Below are positions 44,673 to 52,972 of a stretch of 64,000 bases of DNA, in pieces. The stretch spans positions 1,968,001 through 2,032,000 of the forward strand of contig OCMG01000004.1 of NCBI GenBank assembly GCA_900215285.1, written 5' to 3'. The notes beneath the pieces were generated by a model. That model had not been told where the DNA came from. It did not search any database and saw only the letters and a program-made list of their open reading frames with translations. Position 1 is the stretch's first letter, and each line of letters starts with the position of its first letter. This stretch comes from Ensifer adhaerens. Its GTDB lineage: Bacteria; Pseudomonadota; Alphaproteobacteria; Rhizobiales; Rhizobiaceae. The translations under genes and the position numbers were made by a program.

Positions 44673-45944
44673 TCAGGGCCTCGCCGGCGCCCCGCTCGAT
44701 TGCAGGCCCTCCGGCGTATTGCTGACGTCTTTCTCGTGGGGTGCGATTTCGTGCCGCCAGAGGAGGAACACGATCACCGCAATGAGGGCGATGCCACCGT
44801 GGAACCAGTAGGCGAGCCTGTAGCCGCCCAGGTCGGTCAGCCAGCCGGCAACGACGTTGCTCGACGAAGCGCCGATGCCCTGGATCGTACCGACAACGGC
44901 GAGGCCAACATTGAAGCGGCCGGTGCCGGAGAGGATGCGCTCCACGGCAATGGCCGTGGCGATGCCGATCAGGCCGGCGCCGACCCCATCCAGCACCTGC
45001 ACCGGATAGATCGAGCCGAAGGACGTGAAGGCGCCCGCAATCGCACCGCGGATCGGTAGCGCGATGAGACCGATCAGGATGACGGTGGCAAGCCCGAAGC
45101 GGCGGATGAGAAACGGCGCCGCGAGCGCCATGACGATCATCGAGAGCTGGGAGACGCCAGTCGTGATCGCCGTCGTCCGGAACGGCGTGCCAAGCTGGAT
45201 CGAGAAACTCTGGGCAATCAGCCGGCTGATCGGCGCGTTGCCAAAGTGAAAGATCATGAGGACGACGGCCAGCGCCAGCAGGCCCTTGCGTTCGAAAAGC
45301 ACGCTGAAGCCGGAGGGGCCCGGCTCGCCTTCGTCATGGGCAAGCCCGCGCGCCACCTTGTTGTCGATCCGGTCTGGATCGATGGCGAGAACGGCGACGA
45401 TCGTGGCAATTGCTGTTGCGATCATCAGATAGACGATGCCGGCCATGCCGAAGAAGCTTGTGCCGACGAAAATGGCCGCGAGGGAGAAGACGTTGCCCGC
45501 GTGGTTCCAGAATTCGTTGCGCGAAACCTGGGTGGAGAAGCGCCTTTCGCCGACAAGACCGAGCGTCAGTCCCATCAGCGCGGGTCCCACGACCGCGCCG
45601 ACGATAGCTGTCGCGGATTGTCCGCCGAAGACGGAATAGTTGTCGGGGATGGCGAGCGTCCAGAGGGCGGCGGCGGTCACGACGATCACCGGCAGGATGA
45701 TCAGTGTCCGCTTGTAAGGCGAGGCATCAACAAGCGCGCCGAACAGCGGCGTGGCCACCATGCCCAGGACGCCGCCGATTGTGGCGATCATGCCCAGCGT
45801 GAACGGATTCCAGCCATGGGTCGCCAGGAAGCCGTCGAGAAACGGCCCCAGCCCGTCACGGGCATCGGCGAGGAAAAAGTTCAGGGCGGCAAGGGCGATC
45901 AGGGAGCGGTCGAACGGGCGGGACGAGTCCGGAGCGGCAGCCAT
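44673..45944 (-). CDS. Major facilitator superfamily transporter
   Basis: 423 residues with about twelve membrane segments. The opening LNFFLADARDGLGPFLDGFLATHGWNPF and the loop between TM2 and TM3 (GALVDASPYKRT, the MFS motif A region) place it in an MFS group common in rhizobia. The last 25 residues are cytoplasmic. The substrate is unknown. It is divergent from the HWE kinase gene with a 303-base region between that contains a terminator-like hairpin. Confidence 0.88.
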   Translation of the reverse strand: MAAAPDSSRPFDRSLIALAALNFFLADARDGLGPFLDGFLATHGWNPFTLGMIATIGGVLGMVATPLFGALVDASPYKRTLIILPVIVVTAAALWTLAIPDNYSVFGGQSATAIVGAVVGPALMGLTLGLVGERRFSTQVSRNEFWNHAGNVFSLAAIFVGTSFFGMAGIVYLMIATAIATIVAVLAIDPDRIDNKVARGLAHDEGEPGPSGFSVLFERKGLLALAVVLMIFHFGNAPISRLIAQSFSIQLGTPFRTTAITTGVSQLSMIVMALAAPFLIRRFGLATVILIGLIALPIRGAIAGAFTSFGSIYPVQVLDGVGAGLIGIATAIAVERILSGTGRFNVGLAVVGTIQGIGASSSNVVAGWLTDLGGYRLAYWFHGGIALIAVIVFLLWRHEIAPHEKDVSNTPEGLQSSGAPARP

Positions 45945-46247
45945 GGAATATACTTTCGCTATGAAATCGCCAAGAGAATGGCGGCCTTGCTGCTTTTGTT
46001 CCGTAGGCGCCCGAAAAAAATCGATCGGAAAGCCCGACGATTTTTTGTATTAAATGTGTCTAATATAATGGAGGTGCGCGGCGTTATTTCTTTTCCCAGT
46101 TGATTGGGTGTGCTCAGATTGCATTCTGAAAATAGAGTTGGAAAATGAACTTGCCGATTGTTGCAAGTGGCCTTGCCTTATGCCAACTACAGGCAAGGGA
46201 ATCCTCCTAAATTCGCAGGATTGCCGGTATAGCGACGTTGGGGGAAG
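45945..46247. other. Divergent MFS / HWE-kinase intergenic region
   Basis: 303 AT-rich bases without a credible gene. It contains the hairpin at 46015-46046 and a TATAAT at 46064-46069 that could be a rightward -10 box, though no good -35 is seen. Confidence 0.6.
46015..46046. terminator. Terminator-like hairpin in a divergent promoter region
   Basis: AAAAAATCG-A-TCGG pairs with CCGA-CGATTTTTT around a 5-base loop, one bulged A. T-runs are present on both strands. It is 5' of both neighbouring genes, so it may end a small transcript or attenuate the MFS leader. Confidence 0.55.
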
Positions 46248-47294
46248 ATGGACCATATAGAACGTCGTTCGCTGACGGGCCGCCTGCAGCTCATCGTGGT
46301 GCAGAAGCGGTCGCCTGTTTTCCGCTGGGCATTTGCGCTGGCCTTGTTCGCTGCGGCCTTCGGGCTGCGCCTTTCGGTTGATTCACAGCTTCCCCCGGGC
46401 TTTCCCTTTCTGACGTATTTTCCTGCCGTCATCATAGCGACGCTGGTCAGCGGGCTTTGGCCGGGCATCGTCTGCGCGGTTCTTGGGGGGCTGACATCAT
46501 GGTATTTCTTCATCGCGCCGGTCAATGCGTTCGACCTGACGCCCGGCGCGGTGCTGGCGCTCGTCTTCTATGGCTTCATCGTCTCGGTCGACATCCTGAT
46601 CATCCATGCGATCAGCGTAACGACGCGGACACTCATCCAGCAGCGCCAGGAACTGGCGCTGCTGGCGGCCTCCAAGGAGAAGGAAAATATCCAGCTTCTG
46701 GAACAGGATGTGCTGCAGAAGCAGTTGAGCGCCGAGTTGGTGCATCGGCTGAAGAACCAGCTGACGCTTGTCCAGGTCATCGTGAACCAGACGACACGCT
46801 CGACGGAAGACCCCGCCCAGATGGCCGCGACGTTGCGAGGCCGAATCGGGGTCCTGGCCGGTGCGCATGATCTGCTCGTGCACGGCGTGGAGGGTGGCAC
46901 ATCCGTGGCCGACGTCGTCGGAAAAGCCATTTCGCTCTATGACGGCCAACAGTTCGAGGTAGGCGGTCCGCCCCTCAGGATTGGCGAACGGGCGGCCGTT
47001 TCGTTCAGCCTTATGCTTCATGAGCTTGCCACCAACGCGGCCAAATATGGGGCCCTGTCGTTGCCGGGCGGGCGCGTGACAGTCGAATGGACGGTTGTGG
47101 GGCAAGACCCCGCCCGGTTCCTTTTCACCTGGCAGGAGCGGGGTGGTCCGCCGGTCGTCGCGCCGCAGCGCCGGGGAGCGGGATCGCGGCTGATTTCCGC
47201 CGGCATAGGGGCCGGCTGCACGGTTGACATGAGCTACGAGGAGGCAGGCCTTGTCTGCCGGCTCGCCGTCGCGACCGACCAGCTGGACCTCTAG
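46248..47294 (+). CDS. HWE-family sensor histidine kinase with DUF4118 domain
   Basis: 348 residues. Four membrane segments of a DUF4118 (KdpD-like) domain fill about residues 25-125, then a linker coiled coil and an HWE/HisKA_2-type kinase core: phospho-acceptor H166 in ELVHRLKNQ, N-box HELATNAAKYG (258-268) and the family-defining W-x-E in WQERGG (W295, E297). HWE kinases are alphaproteobacterial and often feed light, stress or PhyR-type responses. No response regulator is adjacent, so it is an orphan. Its TAG stop overlaps a family B repeat. Confidence 0.92.
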   Translation: MDHIERRSLTGRLQLIVVQKRSPVFRWAFALALFAAAFGLRLSVDSQLPPGFPFLTYFPAVIIATLVSGLWPGIVCAVLGGLTSWYFFIAPVNAFDLTPGAVLALVFYGFIVSVDILIIHAISVTTRTLIQQRQELALLAASKEKENIQLLEQDVLQKQLSAELVHRLKNQLTLVQVIVNQTTRSTEDPAQMAATLRGRIGVLAGAHDLLVHGVEGGTSVADVVGKAISLYDGQQFEVGGPPLRIGERAAVSFSLMLHELATNAAKYGALSLPGGRVTVEWTVVGQDPARFLFTWQERGGPPVVAPQRRGAGSRLISAGIGAGCTVDMSYEEAGLVCRLAVATDQLDL

Positions 47295-47396
47295 AACATT
47301 TCAACGTTTCACGGAAACGCTGAAATTCTCTATCTCTTTGTTTTTATGTAATTCCTAACGCGAGACCGGTTTCCACTTTCGGTGGAATTGCTCTAG
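47292..47396. repeat. Repeat family B, copy 2 (full length, decayed)
   Basis: About 105 bp: first stem-loop with three mismatches (AGAACATTTCAACGTTTC / GAAACGCTGAAATTCTCT), T-rich linker, then ATTCCTAACGCGAGACCGGT...GGAATTGCTCTAG. It begins with the TAG stop codon of the kinase gene. Confidence 0.85.
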
Positions 47397-47646
47397 AAAC
47401 AGTCCTGCCGATGCTGCAGGCGCGCTGCGTTGAGCGCCGCCCGCGCGACCACGTAACCATTGAGGGATCGGGGAGGTCGTGGAAACGGCGTCGTAAAATC
47501 GCCGGCGGCACCCAACGCCCGGAACAACTCGCGATCATGCGCATTGTTCCGCGGCCGGCGCGCCTTCTCGCGCGTGCGGCACTGTGCTACAGACCGCCGC
47601 CATCGATTCAACGCTCTGCGTACCCTCCCGCCGGACGACGCCTCCC
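47397..47646. other. Leader region of the ArsB-like gene
   Basis: With repeat copy 2 this makes 352 non-coding bases between the HWE kinase and the ArsB-like start at 47647. I see no gene here. The inverted repeat at 47520-47551 is listed separately. There is no strong ribosome site: the codons before 47647 read CCCTCC-rich. Confidence 0.5.
47520..47551. promoter_or_regulatory. Inverted repeat upstream of the ArsB-like gene
   Basis: CGGAACAA and TTGTTCCG are perfect 8-bp arms separated by 16 bases that themselves contain a CGC...GCG core. It is about 96 bases before the ATG at 47647. It could be an operator or leader hairpin. Confidence 0.4.
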
Positions 47647-48921
47647 ATGGACATCAACGCTTCTTCTTCCCTGGCCATCGTGGTGATAGCCGCACTGACG
47701 GCGCTCGGTCTTCTCGTGCGGCCGTTTCGGTGGCCGGAGGCGGTTTGGGCCGTTCTGGCTGCGATGGTTCTCGTGCTTTCAGGGCTCATCGCCTGGCGGG
47801 GCGCGCTGGCTGGCGTTGCCAAGGGGCTTGACGTCTATCTCTTCCTCATCGGCATGATGCTGATCTCCGACATTGCCCGGAAAGAAGGCCTGTTCGACTG
47901 GCTGGCGGCTATCGCAACGGCGCGCGCCAAGGGCTCGCCGCGCCGGCTCTTCGTGCTGATCTACCTTGTCGGCGTGCTGGTGACGGTCTTCATGTCGAAT
48001 GATGCGACTGCCGTCGTGCTGACGCCCGCCGTCTACGCGGCCTGCAAGGCGGCAAAGGTGCGCGATCCATTTCCCTACATGCTGGTCTGCGCCTTCATTG
48101 CGAATGCCGCGAGTTTCGTCCTGCCGATCTCCAACCCGGCCAATCTCGTGATTTTCAGCGGCGGGCATATGCCGGCACTGGGCACATGGTTCTCCATGTT
48201 CGCGCTGCCCTCCATCGTCTCCATCGCCATGACCTTTGCAGCGCTTTATCTGACGCAACGCCGCGCCATTGCGGAAGACAGCGTTTCAACCGATATCGGG
48301 AGCGTCCTGCTCAGCCGTGGCGCAAAGATTGCCGGTCTTGGTCTCGTGGTCACGGCGATTGCGCTGCTCGTGGCCTCGGCGCTCGATGTCGATCTCGGCT
48401 GGCCGACCTTCGCCGCCGGCTTTGCCACGCTGGCTCTCGTCAGCCTTTTCAACCGGGAGAACCCGCTCGGTTACATGAAGGAGATTTCGTGGAGCGTGTT
48501 GCCGCTCGTGGCGGGGCTCTTCGTCGTGGTCGAAGCGCTGGGGCAGACGGGGATGATCCAGTCGCTTGCCGCCACGCTCAACGCCTTTGCCGCGAGCGAT
48601 CCCAAGGCGACCGTGATGGGGGCGGGGATTGCTACGGGGCTTGTGGCGAACATCGTCAACAATCTGCCGGCCGGTCTCGTCGCCGGCAGCGTCGTCAATG
48701 CCGCTCACACCTCGCCTGCGATTTCGGCCGCCGTGCTGATCGGCATCGATCTCGGGCCGAACCTTTCCATTACCGGCTCGCTTGCGACCATTCTCTGGAT
48801 CAATGCGCTTCGCCGAGAAGGCATCGATGTCGGCTTCTGGCGCTTCATCAAGATCGGCTTTGTCGTCATGGTCCCGGCGCTTCTGGCGACGCTGGCGAGC
48901 GTCGCCCTTCTCGCCGGGTGA
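47647..48921 (+). CDS. ArsB/NhaD-type anion or arsenite transporter
   Basis: Inner-membrane transporter of the ion-transporter superfamily, 424 residues and about 11 hydrophobic segments. Typical motifs are FMSNDATAVVLTPAVYAA in the first half and ATGLVANIVNNLPAGLVAG in the second, as in ArsB arsenite pumps. No arsR, arsC or arsH is nearby, so arsenite export is only one possibility. The ATG at 47647 starts a hydrophobic N-terminus; an upstream in-frame start at 47584 adds unconserved residues. It is convergent with the pyruvate kinase gene, 3 bases apart. Confidence 0.85.
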   Translation: MDINASSSLAIVVIAALTALGLLVRPFRWPEAVWAVLAAMVLVLSGLIAWRGALAGVAKGLDVYLFLIGMMLISDIARKEGLFDWLAAIATARAKGSPRRLFVLIYLVGVLVTVFMSNDATAVVLTPAVYAACKAAKVRDPFPYMLVCAFIANAASFVLPISNPANLVIFSGGHMPALGTWFSMFALPSIVSIAMTFAALYLTQRRAIAEDSVSTDIGSVLLSRGAKIAGLGLVVTAIALLVASALDVDLGWPTFAAGFATLALVSLFNRENPLGYMKEISWSVLPLVAGLFVVVEALGQTGMIQSLAATLNAFAASDPKATVMGAGIATGLVANIVNNLPAGLVAGSVVNAAHTSPAISAAVLIGIDLGPNLSITGSLATILWINALRREGIDVGFWRFIKIGFVVMVPALLATLASVALLAG

Positions 48922-48924
48922 GGC

Positions 48925-50415
48925 TCACCACGAATTGAGCGCGCGCAGCATCGGTGTCTTCTTGAACATGTGGCCTTCCATGCGGCCGATCAGGTGATCG
49001 AGCACGGAGACGCCCTCGGCAATGGCCGGTCCCTTGTTCAGCATCACGCATTCGGCGCGGGCGGCCATAGCCGCATCCGTCATTTCGCCGCGCGAGGGTA
49101 GGCCGGTCTTGACCAGATCTTCCAGAACCTGTGTCGCCCAGATGGTTGGCACCGAGGCTGCCTCGCAAAGCCAGAGAATTTCCTCCTGCATTTCCGCCAG
49201 ACGCTCAAACCCAATCTCGGCGGCGAGATCGCCGCGCGCGATCATGATGCCGAACGGATGGCGGTGGCGCTTGGCCTCAGCGATCAGTTCGGGCAAGTTG
49301 TGGACTGCGCGTGGCTGTTCGATCTTTGCGATCAGCCCCAGCGTCTTGCCGGCGAGGTTGCGCTTGCCGAGCGCCTTTTCCAGCAGGTCGATATCGGCCG
49401 GTTCGCTGACGAAGGAATAGCCGATCATGTCGGCATATTCGACGACGCTTGCCAGATCCTCCTCGTCCTTCGCGGTCAGCGGGGAAAGGCCGAGCGCGGT
49501 GTCGGGCAGGTTCAGACCCTTTTCCGGCCTGATCTTCGCGCCGCCCGCCTTGGTGCGGCGCACGCGGATGAGCGCCTGCGCGCCGTCCGTCTCTTCGACT
49601 GCGCCTTCGAGCTTGCCGTCATCGTAGCGGATGCGGTCTCCGACGCTGAGTTTCGTGACGATATCCGGGATGGACACGGCGGCGCAGGCCGCTACACCTT
49701 CCGACAGATAAGGTTCGCCTTCCGCGATCAGACGCAGCGCATCGCCCGCGACCAGCTTGTGCTCGCAGAGCACGGCCTCGGTACGGATTTTCGGACCGGC
49801 AATGTCCATGAGGATGCGGACCGTGCGGCCGGTCTCCGCGCCGGCGCTGCGGGCATGGTTGGCGAGCGCGCGCCAGACTTCCGGATTGTCGTGGGCGCAA
49901 TTGATGCGCGCAACATCCATACCGCGCCGGGCGAGATCGACCAGCAGGTCGGGGTTGCTGGCCGCATCGCCCGGCAGCGTGACCATGATGCGGCCACGGC
50001 GGCCATAGGGCTTGGGGCCGAAGAGCGCGTCGGTTGCCTCCTCCAGCAGCGTTTCCCCTGCAAAGAAGGCCGATTCGGAAGGGGGTTCCACAGTCGGCGC
50101 GGCATCCGCCATGTCTGCCAGCGCACAGATGACACTGTCGAGCGTCGGTAGCACACGGCTCTCGAGCCGTCCCAGCGATGATAGGCCGCGCACCATCAGC
50201 CGGCGCTGCAGCGAGCGGATGTCGTGCCGGCGCAGGCCCAGATAATGATAAAGATTCGCGATGGACCGGCGATCGGCCTCGGACATGTCCATGCCAGCCG
50301 TCGCAGCCTCGATCAGCGGTGCCGCCTTGGCGACGATATCGTCCCTGAGACAGGTGACTTCCACCAGCAGGCCTGCGGCTGCGGTCTTCTCGGGTGTGGA
50401 GATCATGCTTTCCAT
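48925..50415 (-). CDS. Atypical pyruvate kinase-like protein
   Basis: 496 residues. An N-terminal domain of about 135 residues, helical and unlike classical pyruvate kinase, precedes a PK barrel. Recognisable PK motifs are VARINCAHD (168-176), DIAGPKIR (204-211), YDDGKLE (264-270), IAKIEQ with the catalytic lysine K364, and MIARGDLAAEIG (391-402). The usual NFSH is NCAH, so the potassium-ligand serine is lost; the usual MLSGETA is MLNKGPA (458-464); and the allosteric C-terminal domain is missing. The protein may be a low-activity or altered-function PK paralogue. A second start 9 bases downstream is possible. Confidence 0.85.
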   Translation of the reverse strand: MESMISTPEKTAAAGLLVEVTCLRDDIVAKAAPLIEAATAGMDMSEADRRSIANLYHYLGLRRHDIRSLQRRLMVRGLSSLGRLESRVLPTLDSVICALADMADAAPTVEPPSESAFFAGETLLEEATDALFGPKPYGRRGRIMVTLPGDAASNPDLLVDLARRGMDVARINCAHDNPEVWRALANHARSAGAETGRTVRILMDIAGPKIRTEAVLCEHKLVAGDALRLIAEGEPYLSEGVAACAAVSIPDIVTKLSVGDRIRYDDGKLEGAVEETDGAQALIRVRRTKAGGAKIRPEKGLNLPDTALGLSPLTAKDEEDLASVVEYADMIGYSFVSEPADIDLLEKALGKRNLAGKTLGLIAKIEQPRAVHNLPELIAEAKRHRHPFGIMIARGDLAAEIGFERLAEMQEEILWLCEAASVPTIWATQVLEDLVKTGLPSRGEMTDAAMAARAECVMLNKGPAIAEGVSVLDHLIGRMEGHMFKKTPMLRALNSW

Positions 50416-50622
50416 AAGAGGCGCCTTTCACGGTTGAGGGGCCGTTTGCCAGACGATGGCCGGTTTGGGGTTGCGGCCTTAGAATAGAAGCGTTCCATGA
50501 CATTGGTCGGAACATGGATTGCCGGCCTTGACTTGAGTCACGATTTCGCTGTCCTTGAGAGATAAGATCGTGGCGGTCGCATTCGTCGGCCATCGACGTG
50601 CATCAATTGGGAAGGGATCATC

Positions 50623-51396
50623 ATGACGCTGTTTTCGGAAGTTTCCGGTGATCCAACCACAAGGCCGCCAGTTGTCCTGATTCACGGTTTTGGGGGCAGT
50701 GCTGCGGCCTGGGACCCGGTGGTGGCGCTGCTGCCTGAAGAACTTCCGGTCATCGCCTATGACCTGCCCGGTCACAACCGTTCACTGCACACGGAAGAGC
50801 GGGGTGGAGCCGGCAAGATGGCGAAGGCGATCCTCGCCGATCTCGATGCGCAAGGTTTTACGGCCTTTCACCTGGCCGGCCATTCGATGGGCGGGGCTGT
50901 GGCTGCCCTGATTGCCATGCGCGCCGGCGCGAAGGTCCTGTCGCTCACTCTCGTGGCGCCCGGTGGCATGGGACCGGAGATCAATGCGCACGCATTGGAG
51001 CGTTTCGCGCAGGCCGCGACGGCAGACGAGCTTGCGGATGTCATGCGGATGATGACGGCTCCCGGCTTCGATCTGCCGGCGGAGGTTCTTGACAGCATGG
51101 CGATGGATCGTGAGCGGCCCGGCGCGATCGAGGCGCTGGAAGAGATATACGATGCCATGTTCACAGAGCAGAGTTCGCCCGTCAGAGCGCAAGGCGTCTT
51201 GCCGATCGAGCTTCTGGAAACCTTGAAGACAAAGGTCGCGGTCATCTGGGGCGAAGCTGATGCGATCCTGCCATCGCATCAGATGGATCGCCTGCCGGAG
51301 CATTTCACGAAGATCCGGGTGCCGGGCATGGGGCATATGCTGCTCGATGAGTGCCCGGCCAGAATTGCGACCCTGATTGTCGAGCAAGCGGGTTGA
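50623..51396 (+). CDS. Alpha/beta-hydrolase fold protein
   Basis: 257 residues, soluble. Oxyanion motif LIHGFGGSAAAWDP, nucleophile LAGHSMGGAVAAL, acid Asp in WGEADAILPSHQ and catalytic His in GMGHMLLDE form a complete triad. It resembles small esterases and the hydrolase domain of acetoin dehydrogenase-type proteins, but the substrate is unknown. AAGGGA precedes the ATG. It has a clear terminator behind it and is a single gene. Confidence 0.9.
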   Translation: MTLFSEVSGDPTTRPPVVLIHGFGGSAAAWDPVVALLPEELPVIAYDLPGHNRSLHTEERGGAGKMAKAILADLDAQGFTAFHLAGHSMGGAVAALIAMRAGAKVLSLTLVAPGGMGPEINAHALERFAQAATADELADVMRMMTAPGFDLPAEVLDSMAMDRERPGAIEALEEIYDAMFTEQSSPVRAQGVLPIELLETLKTKVAVIWGEADAILPSHQMDRLPEHFTKIRVPGMGHMLLDECPARIATLIVEQAG

Positions 51397-51415
51397 GCAT
51401 CAACCGGACTTGAGA

Positions 51416-51439
51416 GAGGCGGCGTCATGGCGCCGCCTC
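51416..51439 (+). terminator. Stem-loop after the hydrolase gene (first)
   Basis: GAGGCGGCG pairs with CGCCGCCTC with a short loop, 20 bases past the stop. It lacks a T-run. Confidence 0.5.
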
Positions 51440-51467
51440 ACATTTCTTGCCCATGCAGAGAGGTGAG

Positions 51468-51503
51468 CCGGCTTTCGAGCTTGAAAGCCGGGCTTTTTGT
51501 TTT
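51468..51503 (+). terminator. Rho-independent terminator after the hydrolase gene
   Basis: CCGGCTTTC / GAAAGCCGG perfect 9-bp stem, loop GAGCTT, then GCTTTTTGTTTT. Confidence 0.9.
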
Positions 51504-51504
51504 A

Positions 51505-51607
51505 AGAGCATTTCAGCGTTAAACAGAAACACTGAAATGCTCTATCTCCTTGTTTTTACGTAGTTCCTAACGCGAAACCGGTTTCCACTTTCGCTGGAAT
51601 TGCTTTA
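51505..51607. repeat. Repeat family B, copy 3 (full length)
   Basis: About 103 bp: AGAGCATTTCAGCGTT...CTGAAATGCTCT stem-loop, T-rich linker, and a right module with GAAACCGGTTTC and GGAATTGCTTTA. Its right end contributes the TAA stop of the leftward TPR gene. Confidence 0.88.
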
Positions 51608-52159
51608 GTAATGGGTTCTCGACGTGATTGTCTGCTTCAGCGCGGTATAGGCCCAGGTATCTCTGCCCCCGCGGGCGCTGATTTCGACCAGCTGCTTTTT
51701 GGCTTCCTTCATGTTGCCCTGTTCGGCATAGGCCATGCCCATGTAGGAGCGAGCGAGGATGAAGTTAGGGTCCTTGGCCAATGCCTGTCGATAATAGCTC
51801 ATGCCGAGCTTCACATTGCCAGCCTTGCGATTGGCATAGCCCTTGTAGTTCAGGACGCGCGGCTCATCCTGGTTCTTCATGGCGGAGAGAACCTTCAGGG
51901 CATTGCGATACTGCCCGGCATAGGCAAGTTCGCGGGCCGCGTGATAGAGCGTCTCATCGTCCAGGCTCGACTTTTTCGGATCAACGCACTTCTTCTTGTC
52001 CTTGTCCCAGACCTGGCCATCCTTGCACTTTGTCGAGGTCTCGGTCTTGGCCGGAGGTTGGGTCTGGTCGGTTTCCGAGCCGACCGCGAAGGCTGCTGCC
52101 GGGATGGCGACGGCGAACGTGAGCGCGGTGGCAAGCACCTTGAGATTAACAGTGATCAT
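51605..52159 (-). CDS. Secreted tetratricopeptide-repeat protein
   Basis: 184 residues from the ATG at 52159 (GGAGAGAACC upstream). A signal peptide ends near FAVGS, so the protein is exported. A lysine/cysteine-rich segment (CKDGQVWDKDKKKCVDPKK) precedes two or three TPR motifs (about residues 75-170, LNYKGYANRKAGNVKLGMSYYRQALAKDP and ARSYMGMAYAEQGNMKEAKKQLVEI). It is probably a periplasmic protein-interaction adaptor; the partner is unknown. The upstream frame to 52246 is not conserved. Its stop codon lies in a family B repeat. Confidence 0.85.
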   Translation of the reverse strand: MITVNLKVLATALTFAVAIPAAAFAVGSETDQTQPPAKTETSTKCKDGQVWDKDKKKCVDPKKSSLDDETLYHAARELAYAGQYRNALKVLSAMKNQDEPRVLNYKGYANRKAGNVKLGMSYYRQALAKDPNFILARSYMGMAYAEQGNMKEAKKQLVEISARGGRDTWAYTALKQTITSRTHY

Positions 52160-52273
52160 GGTTCTCTCCGTTTGATCATTGTGCGGCGAAGCGACAGGCG
52201 CTTTCACTCGGGACATGAGCATTTTCCGCCAACGTACGACACTCAAATACGATCAACTATTCGCGAGATTGAT

Positions 52274-52295
52274 TTTAATCAAACGATTGATTAAA
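52274..52295. promoter_or_regulatory. Perfect operator palindrome upstream of the CecR-like gene
   Basis: TTTAATCAA (52274-52282) and TTGATTAAA (52287-52295) are perfect 9-bp arms with a 4-base spacer, 22 bases before the TetR-family ATG. It is the likely autoregulatory site and is also near the divergent TPR promoter. Confidence 0.75.
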
Positions 52296-52317
52296 GTGTC
52301 CTGCTAGGGAGTTGCTC

Positions 52318-52968
52318 ATGACCAGGAAAACCAAATCAGGCGGGGAGGCCACGCGGGTCGCGCTCATCGAGACCGGGCTGAAGCTCTTCGGCGCGCATGG
52401 CTATGATGCCGTCTCGACGCGACAGATTGCGGATGCGGCGGAGGCCAATATCGGGTCCATCGCCTATCATTTCGGTGGCAAGCCGGGGCTGCGGCTCGCC
52501 TGCGCGCAATTCGTGGCGGAGCGGATCGTCAGCGTCGCCGCGCCTGCCATGGCCTCGCCGCTGCCGACAGATCCACAGATGGCTGTTGCGATCATGGAGG
52601 CTGCCATCGAACGGTTTGCCCGCTTTCTGGTCTCGTCGCGGGAGGCCGGAACCTATGCCGCCTTCATGTTGCGTGAGATCATGCAGCCGGGCGACGTGGT
52701 CGACTACATTTACGACACGCTGGTTTCGCGCGCGCACAAGCGGCTTTGCGGGCTCTTCGCTGTGGCGACGGGGCTTGATCCGGAGAGCAGCCAAGTCAAG
52801 GCGGCAGTGTTTTCGATGCTGGGGCAGGTTCTCTATTTCCGCATCGCACGGCCCATCGTGCTGAAACGCATGGATTGGGAAGATGTCGGACCGGCGGAGG
52901 CGGACGAACTCGTCGCCGTCTTCAAGACCAATCTCAAGGGGCTTGTTGCGGCCCATCGGAAGGGGTGA
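52318..52968 (+). CDS. TetR-family regulator, CecR (YbiH) type
   Basis: 216 residues. N-terminal HTH (about 15-60, GLKLFGAHGYDAVSTRQIADAAEANIGSIAYHFGG) and a C-terminal DUF1956/CecR ligand domain (about 85-205). GGAG is about 6 bases before the ATG at 52318, and a TTG at 52312 is less likely. It heads an operon with an HlyD-type adaptor and an ABC-2 exporter, the same arrangement as E. coli ybiH (cecR)-ybhGFSR, where CecR represses the exporter. Divergent from the TPR gene. Confidence 0.88.
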   Translation: MTRKTKSGGEATRVALIETGLKLFGAHGYDAVSTRQIADAAEANIGSIAYHFGGKPGLRLACAQFVAERIVSVAAPAMASPLPTDPQMAVAIMEAAIERFARFLVSSREAGTYAAFMLREIMQPGDVVDYIYDTLVSRAHKRLCGLFAVATGLDPESSQVKAAVFSMLGQVLYFRIARPIVLKRMDWEDVGPAEADELVAVFKTNLKGLVAAHRKG

Positions 52969-52972
52969 TGTC

